NCBI GenBank assembly: GCA_025966255.1
Contig: JAOPVG010000205.1
Coordinates: 1-5,726 of the forward strand
Origin: Jatrophihabitans sp.
Lineage (GTDB): Bacteria; Actinomycetota; Actinomycetes; Mycobacteriales; Jatrophihabitantaceae
Direction: 5' to 3'
Length of the DNA stretch: 5,726 nt
Within the stretch, counting starts at the first letter, position 1. Each line of letters opens with the position of its first letter. The notes under the pieces are model-generated. The model did no database searches and was not told the DNA's origin. It saw only the letters and a program-made list of their open reading frames with translations. This document shows positions 1-4,930 of this stretch, in pieces. Made by a program: the position numbers and the translations under genes.

Positions 1-1
1 T

Positions 2-193
2 CTCGCGGAGCGGCCGCAGATCGTCCGCTGCCTACGAGTGACGGGGGACGCCTGCTACGTCATGGAAGTCGTCGCCGCAGACATGTAGGAGCTTGAGTCG
101 ATCACGTCCGACCTGGCGGCGATCGGCTCGATCACCACAGATCTTGTGTATGAGGTGGTAGCCGACCGCGAGGTCCCCGCGCGGGCGATCTGA
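2..193 (+). pseudogene. Lrp/AsnC-family regulator, 3' end, interrupted by TAG
   Basis: Reading + from base 2 gives the C-terminal half of an Lrp/AsnC effector-binding (RAM) domain: ERPQIVRCLRVTGDACYV, then VVAADM, a TAG at 86-88, then ELESITSDLAAIGSITTDLV and a short tail ending in VPARAI and TGA at 191-193. In intact members the segment 'VTG-ACY' is followed without a break by a helix and the 'LG-TTT-LV' strand, so similarity continues in the same frame across the TAG. This is a point nonsense mutation (for instance from CAG, GAG or AAG), not a frameshift. Such proteins are DNA-binding regulators that sense amino acids or related ligands. The N-terminal helix-turn-helix half lies left of the window. 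A truncated protein ending at the TAG would lack the last strand and helix of the ligand domain. Family assignment is from recalled pattern, not alignment; a sequencing error at base 86 is possible. Confidence 0.72.
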
Positions 194-395
194 GGGCGGT
201 GGTGGCAGCCCCGCCACGCGCTTGCCCGCCGAGTGCGTCATATCCGGTGACCGCCCGGCGAGGCGCGTGCACCGTCGCGTCGATCGTGAATAGATCGCGA
301 AGTCCCTCGAAATCACGTTCGTCGAGACAGCGTCCGAGCCTGGAGATCGTCGCTTCGATCGCCCACCGATCCATCAGCGTTTCAAGGTCAGACAC
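132..395 (-). pseudogene. SnoaL-like/NTF2-fold protein, truncated after the N-terminal third
   Basis: The frame starts at a GTG (395-393) preceded by a strong ribosome site, AGGAGAG, and gives MSDLETLMDRWAIEATISRL followed by a stretch rich in acidic residues (LDERDFEGLRDLF) and ending near 'VTGYDAL'. This is the characteristic first helices and first strand of SnoaL-like proteins of the NTF2 fold, a family that includes polyketide cyclases, dehydratases and many small uncharacterised actinobacterial proteins of roughly 130-150 residues. Resemblance ends at about residue 60 (near base 216). The remaining residues to the TGA at 132 are Gly/Ala/Arg-rich and lie antisense to the 3' end of the Lrp-type remnant, so they are out-of-frame sequence and not a fold. 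The missing two thirds include most of the beta sheet, so the product is unlikely to fold. The start region looks intact, so the loss may be recent. Confidence 0.66.
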
Positions 396-400
396 GTCAG

Positions 401-407
401 CTCTCCT
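401..407 (-). promoter_or_regulatory. Ribosome binding site of the SnoaL-like remnant
   Basis: On the - strand, AGGAGAG ends 5 nt before the GTG at 395. Such a good match fixes this GTG as the original start and argues that the open frame was once a translated gene. Confidence 0.6.
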
Positions 408-626
408 CGGTGAACATCCACGAACAGTCCTTGGAGATAGGAACGGGATTGGTCCCCTCTAAGTGACAGTCTCGCGCCACCGCGGTCGTGATGTTGGTGA
501 TCGCCGGTCTGCTCCTCCGTTGATGGCGGTGCGCTCGAACCGTCGAAATGCGACCGGCGGGGTTACATTGGCAACACGATCGAGAACGAAACCTCCGAGG
601 CAGTCGGACCCTAACGATCGCGAGAT

Positions 627-632
627 CAGGTG
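627..632 (+). promoter_or_regulatory. Ribosome binding site of the epimerase gene
   Basis: AGGTGA lies 6 nt before the ATG at 639 and supports that codon as the start. The GTG inside it (630-632) is an in-frame alternative that would add three residues but has a poorer upstream site. Confidence 0.45.
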
Positions 633-638
633 ACGACG

Positions 639-1805
639 ATGCCAGCCCACGGATTAGTTCTGCGCCGCAAGGTGCTCGTTGTGTACGGGACGCGGCCAGA
701 GGCAATCAAATTGGCTCCGGTAATTTCCGCGCTCCGCGAGTCCTCGATTCTCGAACCCGTTGTGGCGGTTACCGGACAGCATCGCGAAATGCTCGATCAA
801 GTCAACGAGCTATTTTCAATTTCGCCGGATCACGACCTCGACATTTTCCGGCACGGGCAGTCACTGACGGATATCACGTCGCGGTCCCTCACCGGCCTCA
901 CCACTCTCGTGCAGCAGGTGCAGCCCGAGGCCGTGGTCGTCCAGGGGGACACGACGTCGACGTTCGCGGCGTCCCTCGCGGCTTTCTACGAGCGGATCCC
1001 CGTCGTGCATGTCGAGGCTGGCCTGCGGACCGGAAATATGGCCGAGCCCTTCCCGGAGGAAGCAAATCGGCGACTCACCACCCGCCTGGCGTCGCTCCAC
1101 CTCGCGCCGACCTCGCAGGCACGACGCAACCTGCTCGCCGAGGGGGTCGACCCGGACGACATCGTCGTCACCGGGAACACGGTCATCGACGCCTTGCTCG
1201 AGGTCGTTCGCCGTCGACTGCCCTACACCACCGAGGGTTTGCAGGCGGTGGAAGACGATCTTCGCCGGGTAATCCTGGTGACTGCGCACCGTCGCGAGTC
1301 ATGGGGCGAGACGATGGGCGGTCTCGGACAGGCGATGGCCGACCTGGCCCGACGCCCGGACGTGCTCATGGTGGTTCCCGTCCATCGAAACCCCGAAGTC
1401 CGCCGCTTCCTGCTCCCGCCACTGCTCGCGTGTCCGAACGTCCGGATCATGGAACCGCTGCCGTACGGCGACTTCGCCCGCCTGCTGCGTCGGGCCGATC
1501 TCGCCATCTCGGACAGCGGCGGCATCCAAGAGGAAGCCCCCAGCGTGGGAACGCCTGTTCTCGTCCTTCGCTCGGTGACGGAACGGACGGAGGCAATCGA
1601 CGCCGGTTCGGCGCTGCTGGTCGGGACGCGCCCCCCAGACATTTTGGCGGCCGCACATCGACTCCTCGACAATGACCTCGAATATCAGACGATGGTGCGC
1701 ACCAAGAATCCGTTCGGTGACGGCCATGCCGCCGACCGGGTCGTCAGCGCAATAAAAGGACTGCTCGGAGTCGGCAGCCGAACGGCGGATTTCACCGCCG
1801 CCTGA
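639..1805 (+). CDS. wecB: Non-hydrolysing UDP-N-acetylglucosamine 2-epimerase (WecB type)
   Basis: A 388-residue cytoplasmic enzyme that interconverts UDP-GlcNAc and UDP-ManNAc, the entry step to ManNAc or ManNAcA units in surface polysaccharides and teichoic-type polymers. Its length matches the family (about 375-390). The full set of family motifs is present in order: GTRPEAIK (17-24), TGQH (45-48), QGDTTS (102-107), HVEAGLRTG (124-132), PEEANRR (139-145), HRRESWG (217-223), PVHRNP (247-252), SDSGGIQEEAP (291-301) and NPFGDGHAA (357-365). By comparison with recalled E. coli WecB, the catalytic and binding residues correspond to Asp104, Glu126, a Glu of PEE, and His217. One oddity is TERTEA at 314-319, where most relatives have TERPEA or TERPEG. 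The gene stands alone on its strand between a decayed region and a regulator, with no neighbouring UDP-ManNAc dehydrogenase in the window. ATG 639 is preferred over GTG 630. The family is certain; the destination of the sugar is not. Confidence 0.95.
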   Translation: MPAHGLVLRRKVLVVYGTRPEAIKLAPVISALRESSILEPVVAVTGQHREMLDQVNELFSISPDHDLDIFRHGQSLTDITSRSLTGLTTLVQQVQPEAVVVQGDTTSTFAASLAAFYERIPVVHVEAGLRTGNMAEPFPEEANRRLTTRLASLHLAPTSQARRNLLAEGVDPDDIVVTGNTVIDALLEVVRRRLPYTTEGLQAVEDDLRRVILVTAHRRESWGETMGGLGQAMADLARRPDVLMVVPVHRNPEVRRFLLPPLLACPNVRIMEPLPYGDFARLLRRADLAISDSGGIQEEAPSVGTPVLVLRSVTERTEAIDAGSALLVGTRPPDILAAAHRLLDNDLEYQTMVRTKNPFGDGHAADRVVSAIKGLLGVGSRTADFTAA

Positions 1806-1816
1806 CCGGGAAGTCA

Positions 1817-1841
1817 GGGAACCTTCGGCGAATCTGTTCCC
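1817..1841 (+). terminator. Weak hairpin downstream of the epimerase gene
   Basis: GGGAAC (1817-1822) and GTTCCC (1836-1841) form perfect 6-bp arms around a 13-nt loop, starting 11 nt after the epimerase stop. There is no T-tract, so it is at best a weak terminator. It could equally be part of the regulatory region of the next gene. Confidence 0.35.
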
Positions 1842-1848
1842 GCTCCTT

Positions 1849-1865
1849 ACCTGAATTTGTCAGGT
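1849..1865. repeat. Inverted repeat upstream of the GAF-ANTAR gene
   Basis: ACCTGA (1849-1854), a 5-nt spacer and TCAGGT (1860-1865) form a perfect dyad. A third copy of the half-site, ACCTGA, recurs at 1885-1890, just before the candidate -10. The arrangement looks like an operator but could fold as a small hairpin in a longer transcript. Confidence 0.5.
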
Positions 1866-1894
1866 GAACAATTGTTCGACAAATACCTGATAAT
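1865..1894 (+). promoter_or_regulatory. Candidate housekeeping promoter of the GAF-ANTAR gene
   Basis: TGAACA (1865-1870, 4 of 6 to TTGACA), an 18-nt spacer and GATAAT (1889-1894, 5 of 6 to TATAAT) form a sigma-70-like promoter in the most AT-rich stretch of the window. Transcription would begin near 1900, giving a leader of about 25 nt that contains the ribosome site. Found by eye, with no transcript data. Confidence 0.45.
1866..1877. promoter_or_regulatory. Perfect palindrome GAAC-N4-GTTC, LexA/SOS-box-like
   Basis: GAACAATTGTTC is a perfect 12-bp palindrome overlapping the candidate -35 element. Its GAAC-N4-GTTC half-site spacing is that of the LexA box of Gram-positive bacteria and mycobacteria (TCGAAC-N4-GTTCGA). 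The right flank (GA) also matches the longer consensus; the left flank does not. A repressor bound here would block the promoter. Binding by another dimeric regulator is possible. Confidence 0.42.
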
Positions 1895-1910
1895 GTTGCA
1901 ATTCCGGTTT

Positions 1911-1918
1911 GGAAGAGA
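1911..1918 (+). promoter_or_regulatory. Ribosome binding site of the GAF-ANTAR gene
   Basis: GGAAGAGA(G) lies 7 nt before the ATG at 1926. This decides the start in favour of 1926 over the upstream in-frame TTG (1857) and ATG (1893), which have no comparable site and would lie inside the candidate promoter. Confidence 0.65.
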
Positions 1919-1925
1919 GCTGGCT

Positions 1926-2717
1926 ATGAATATCGCGAATTGTTTCCCCGCCCCCTCGAGCGGCCTCCGTCTGGTCGCTGCAGGCAGCCGCGAACAGTCC
2001 TTGGCCGAAGCCTTCGTCGGCCTGTGCGAACGGCTGGTCGATCACCGAGAAGTCGTGGACCGGCTGGACCGCCTCGTTGCTGCGTGCGTCCAGCTGCTCG
2101 GCGCCAGCGCGGCCGGAGTACTCCTCCTGGACCAGCAAGGCGCGATGACGGTCGTCGCCCCGTCGAGTGAGAAGACGCGTCTGCTGGAGGATTTCCAACT
2201 CCTCCACGACGAAGGCCCCGGGTTGGACTGCGCCCGCACGGGCGTCGCCGTCACTAGCGAGGATCTCGATGCGGACGTGGCCCGTTGGCCGCGGTTTGCG
2301 TCGGAGGCTCGCGCGGCCGGCTTTGGGCGCATGCTGGCCGTTCCGCTGCAACTAGGTACGCAGACCATCGGCGCGCTGAGCATCTACCTCGCGCCAGCCG
2401 CGTCCGGGCTCCTGAACACCCAGTTGCTTGCCCAGGCCTTCGCCGATGTCGTCACGATCAGCATCCTGCAGAAGCGCGCCGTGCAGCACACCACGGTCGT
2501 GGTCGCGCAACTCCAGCACGCCGTGGACAGCCGCGTCGTCATCGAACAGGCGAAGGGTGTGCTCGCCGAGCGTTACGCGGTGAGTATGGATGCGGCATTG
2601 GTCGCGCTGCGTGGGCATGCCCGAAACCGCAACCACAAGCTCGCCGATGTTGCGCGTGACGTCATCAGCGGAGACATCGACCCCGGAGCGGGTGTGCTCA
2701 GCCCACACGCTGTCTGA
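1926..2717 (+). CDS. GAF and ANTAR domain-containing transcription antitermination regulator
   Basis: A 263-residue soluble regulator. Residues ~36-186 form a GAF sensor domain: a first helix (LDRLVAACVQLLGASAAGVL), the typical HDEGPGLDC turn at 95-102, and the strand 'MLAVPLQLGTQTIGALSIYL' near 136-155. Residues ~194-250 form an ANTAR RNA-binding domain, seen as a three-helix pattern with the conserved VIEQAKGVLAER (205-216) and the later 'LADVARDVI' helix. ANTAR proteins bind tandem stem-loops in leader RNAs and prevent early termination; the GAF domain is presumed to bind a small ligand or respond to a signal. GAF-ANTAR proteins of this layout are common and numerous in actinomycetes, and their targets are mostly unknown. 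The gene converges on the glycosyltransferase and its last 20 nt overlap that frame. Its promoter region carries a LexA-like palindrome. No leader with two hexaloop stems, the expected ANTAR target, was recognised in the window. Confidence 0.9.
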   Translation: MNIANCFPAPSSGLRLVAAGSREQSLAEAFVGLCERLVDHREVVDRLDRLVAACVQLLGASAAGVLLLDQQGAMTVVAPSSEKTRLLEDFQLLHDEGPGLDCARTGVAVTSEDLDADVARWPRFASEARAAGFGRMLAVPLQLGTQTIGALSIYLAPAASGLLNTQLLAQAFADVVTISILQKRAVQHTTVVVAQLQHAVDSRVVIEQAKGVLAERYAVSMDAALVALRGHARNRNHKLADVARDVISGDIDPGAGVLSPHAV

Positions 2718-4182
2718 CCAGCGTCCGGCGTGCTGCCGGACGAGGGCTCGGACGTCGCCGGTCGTCGGCAGGTCGTGGCCGCAGCGGACCGGGCCGAGGC
2801 CGAGGTCGCGGACCAGGCCGCGGATGTGGCCGGTGCGCGACGTGCACCGTCGGTCGGTCGAGCGCCGACTCGGCGCCTTCACTGCTTCGGGTCGTCTTGG
2901 TCCAGTTCGTCCGTCGAAAGATCATCCGGAACATCGCCCGCCACACCGCGACGTAGCCGACGTAGTTCCAGATGATCATCAGGTGGCCCAACCCCAGCGC
3001 ACGCTTGAGGGTGACGGCGCGGGTGCGCCGGGCGTAGATGAAGCCGATCAGTAGGTTCGGTGCGAAGGACAGCAGGTACCAGAGCACGGCGTAGCTCAGC
3101 TGCCATGGCAGACCACCCAGATCGGTCGCGAAGATCCCGTGGCCGGAGCCGGTGAGCATCCGGAAGATGATCCACTGCTGCAGCACCGACCAGGGCAGCA
3201 CGATGAGCCACGGGACCAGTAAGTACGAGGTCACTTCGAGGATCGCGACCTCGCCGACTCTCGATGATCGCCACAGCTCGGGCAGGCGCCGCATCGAGTC
3301 CATGTGCCCCTGGTACCAACGCGTCCGCTGCCGCAGCAGCCGGGCGACGGTGTCGACGCCCTGCTGATCCACGTAGCCATGCGTAGTGGTGGTGATCCGC
3401 CAGCCGGCCGCGATCAGCCGCAGCCCGAGATCAAGATCCTCGGTGAGGGAACGGCTCCACGGTTCGCCGCGGAGCTCCTGCAACGCCCTGAGTCGGGTGA
3501 ACTGGCCGTTGCCGCCCAGGCTGACCGTCCCACTCATCGAGCGAGCGAGCTGCGACAGCGCCGAGATCACCCAGAACTCGATGTCCTGGAACTGGGCGAT
3601 GAGCTTGCGCCGATCGCGGATCCGCACGATGAGTTGGACGCCTGCGACGCGCGAGTCATTGAACTCGGTAAGCGCCGCGTTGACCGCACCGGGACTGAGC
3701 CGCCCGTCGGCATCCATCACCGCGACGACAACCTCGTTCGGGTCCAGACCCCGGGCGGCCACATGCTCGACCACCGTCGGGTACGCGGCATTGAGTGCCG
3801 CGCCCTTTCCTTCTCGCGATGTCGCGCCGCTGCGGCTGACCACGATGAGTCGTTCGGACGCGCCGCACGCCTCCGCCGCAGTGCGGGCTCGGTTCGCGGT
3901 CTGGTCAGTGGAGCCGTCGTCGATGAGGACGAGCGTGCAATGCGGTTCCTCGAGAACGCGGCGTACCGTTTCCCCGACGACGATCTCCTCGTTCAGGCAC
4001 GGGATCAGGAAGTACAGCCCGTCGTTCAGTGCACTCTCGACCGCGAGCGGCGCGACCTCCTGCGTGCCCAGGCGCAAACCGTTGCGGTGAGCGACGCGGA
4101 TGCCGAGCAACATCGAGAGCATGAAGTACGGCAGTGCCACGGCGAGGATGGCCTCAGACAGCCAACCGAAGAAGTGCTGCAT
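2698..4182 (-). CDS. Membrane-bound family 2 glycosyltransferase (processive type)
   Basis: A 494-residue inner-membrane enzyme expected to polymerise or transfer sugars from a nucleotide donor to a growing glycan or lipid carrier on the cytoplasmic face. An N-terminal membrane helix (~9-28) precedes a GT2 domain with FLIPCLNEE (58-66), DDGSTD (88-93), the metal-binding DAD (157-159), GGNGQF (223-228), TED (247-249) with the presumed catalytic base Asp, and QRTRW (285-289), the QxxRW signature of processive synthases such as PgaC/IcaA, hyaluronan and cellulose synthases. Three more hydrophobic segments follow (~314-338, 362-382, 398-418). The start lies 7 nt after the exosortase stop, with a weak AGGCGA that overlaps that stop, so translation is probably coupled. 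The family-like part ends near residue 432; the last ~55 residues are Pro/Arg-rich, have poor third-position GC, cross a hairpin and overlap the convergent regulator. The polymer made is unknown. Confidence 0.9.
   Translation of the reverse strand: MQHFFGWLSEAILAVALPYFMLSMLLGIRVAHRNGLRLGTQEVAPLAVESALNDGLYFLIPCLNEEIVVGETVRRVLEEPHCTLVLIDDGSTDQTANRARTAAEACGASERLIVVSRSGATSREGKGAALNAAYPTVVEHVAARGLDPNEVVVAVMDADGRLSPGAVNAALTEFNDSRVAGVQLIVRIRDRRKLIAQFQDIEFWVISALSQLARSMSGTVSLGGNGQFTRLRALQELRGEPWSRSLTEDLDLGLRLIAAGWRITTTTHGYVDQQGVDTVARLLRQRTRWYQGHMDSMRRLPELWRSSRVGEVAILEVTSYLLVPWLIVLPWSVLQQWIIFRMLTGSGHGIFATDLGGLPWQLSYAVLWYLLSFAPNLLIGFIYARRTRAVTLKRALGLGHLMIIWNYVGYVAVWRAMFRMIFRRTNWTKTTRSSEGAESALDRPTVHVAHRPHPRPGPRPRPRPGPLRPRPADDRRRPSPRPAARRTLVRQRVG
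2722..2742 (+). terminator. 8-bp hairpin after the GAF-ANTAR gene
   Basis: CGTCCGGC (2722-2729), loop GTGCT and GCCGGACG (2735-2742) form a perfect 8-bp G/C-rich stem starting 5 nt after the GAF-ANTAR stop. There is no T-tract, as is common for actinobacterial terminators. Being symmetric, it could also act on leftward transcripts from the operon, although the glycosyltransferase frame reads through it. Confidence 0.55.
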
Positions 4183-4189
4183 TGTTCGC

Positions 4190-4759
4190 CTAGCCGACCG
4201 CGGGGTGACGAGCCTTGCGCCGTCCGATCAAGACGACGGCAAAGGCGACGCCGGCGGCACAGGTGCCCACGACGGTCAGCAACGACCCGAAGTAGGTATG
4301 GGCGATCTCCAGGCCTGGATCCAGACCCCACGCCGACACAGCCGCCCCGATGGCCGTCAGCCGGGCAACGTTCACCAGGATGAGGACGGACATGGCGACG
4401 GCGATGGCGACGCTCGTCCGCACCGTGGATAGCTGCCTGAGCAGCATGAGTGGTGCGGCGCAGATGAACAACGTCGCAAGCAGGTACGCAACGCTGCACT
4501 CGCCGGTAAGTACGAAGATCGACTGCACATTGGAGTTCTTGTAGAGAATGAGCAGGTGGCGCGACGGCGACGCGATCGTTGTCTGCCCGGTGATCTGGGC
4601 AATCGCCTGCGCCGAAAGTGTTGCTTCGACGCCCCGCCAGGCCTTGGCCAGCATGAGCAGCGCAATGCCCGTCAGGACGAGGACGGTCGCGGCGAGGGGC
4701 CGCGCCCAGCGGTAGCGACCGCTGGGCGCGTGCGTCGGGGGCTCAGCGTGCTGCAACAC
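4190..4759 (-). CDS. Exosortase/archaeosortase-family transpeptidase
   Basis: A 189-residue multi-spanning membrane protein with about five hydrophobic segments. It carries the three features that define the exosortase/archaeosortase superfamily in the right order and topology: a Cys at 88 in 'TGECSVAYLLAT' at the start of a helix, an Arg at 133 in 'NVARLTAIGA', and a His at 154 in 'EIAHTYFG'. In this family Cys, Arg and His are the proposed catalytic triad that cleaves a C-terminal sorting signal and joins the protein to a membrane or surface acceptor. It lies between the LASTG peptide (17-nt overlap) and the glycosyltransferase (7-nt gap), downstream of a surface protein with a C-terminal tail, a typical setting for an enzyme with a dedicated target. 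GTG 4759 is chosen because GGGGG stands 7 nt upstream; GTG 4789 is the longer option (199 residues) but would add a CCC stretch overlapping the peptide gene and lacks a ribosome site. The subfamily is not assigned. Confidence 0.85.
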   Translation of the reverse strand: MLQHAEPPTHAPSGRYRWARPLAATVLVLTGIALLMLAKAWRGVEATLSAQAIAQITGQTTIASPSRHLLILYKNSNVQSIFVLTGECSVAYLLATLFICAAPLMLLRQLSTVRTSVAIAVAMSVLILVNVARLTAIGAAVSAWGLDPGLEIAHTYFGSLLTVVGTCAAGVAFAVVLIGRRKARHPAVG

Positions 4760-4901
4760 GACGACGCCCCCAACGCAGCAACAGTGCACCGCCGAGGAGC
4801 AGGATCACGCCAAGGCAGATGTAGCCAGTGGTGCCGAATCCGGTGCTGGCCAGACGTCCGGTACCGATGACGACTGTCGCCACCGTGGTCTTTCCGTACA
4901 T
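4743..4901 (-). CDS. 52-residue LASTG-type anchor peptide
   Basis: A very small protein whose layout is that of a detached cell-wall sorting signal: about 17 N-terminal residues (MYGKTTVATVVIGTG), LASTG at 17-21, a short Gly-rich linker, one membrane helix (about 27-42, containing a Cys) and a C-terminal Arg cluster (RWGRRR, 43-48). LAxTG is the preferred motif of class E sortases of actinomycetes. There is no signal peptide and almost no mature domain, so it cannot be an ordinary wall-anchored protein. The start is ATG 4901, with AGGGTGG 7 nt upstream; a longer frame from 5033 overlaps the ice-binding gene and has a basic, unnatural N-terminus. It lies 29 nt after the ice-binding gene and overlaps the exosortase start. 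It may be a small substrate, an accessory membrane subunit, or a regulator of the enzyme. That it is translated is inferred from the ribosome site, composition and position. Confidence 0.7.
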   Translation of the reverse strand: MYGKTTVATVVIGTGRLASTGFGTTGYICLGVILLLGGALLLRWGRRRVAAR

Positions 4902-4930
4902 CTCGCCACCACCCTCAGCGTCGGTGGTGG

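Larger units (their letters stand above)
396..638. other. Divergent intergenic region
   Basis: This 243-nt gap separates the leftward SnoaL-like start from the rightward epimerase start, so it should hold outward promoters for both. No convincing -35/-10 pair was found for either. A TACATT at 564-569 resembles a -10 but has no good -35 at 16-18 nt. Only weak short inverted repeats are visible, for example TCCGA/TCGGA at 594-608 and GTCG/CGAC at 542-554. No RNA gene or credible small ORF was recognised. Confidence 0.5.

Noticed and set aside
421..434. 14-bp direct repeat CGAACAGTCCTTGG, also at 1991-2004.
   Set aside because: One copy is inside the GAF-ANTAR coding sequence, with no flanking similarity. 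A single exact 14-mer pair is near what a GC-biased window of this size can give by chance, so no attachment site or mobile element is supported.
548..1675. A long + strand open frame of 375 codons overlapping the epimerase.
   Set aside because: It is rich in Arg, Gly and Pro, shows no domain, and overlaps a gene with all signature motifs in another frame; it is a high-GC shadow.
1817..1838. Sigma-H/ECF-type promoter GGAAC...GTT upstream of the GAF-ANTAR gene.
   Set aside because: The spacer is only 13 nt, shorter than the usual 16-18, and the arms are better explained as an inverted repeat.
1849..1882. Tandem stem-loops as an ANTAR RNA target in the GAF-ANTAR leader.
   Set aside because: The loops are 5 and 3 nt, not hexaloops with the expected A and G positions, and the likely transcript start (~1900) lies downstream of them.
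3304..4383. A 359-codon + strand open frame opposite the glycosyltransferase and exosortase.
   Set aside because: It is antisense to two recognisable genes, its composition is out-of-frame in type, and it has no recognisable family.
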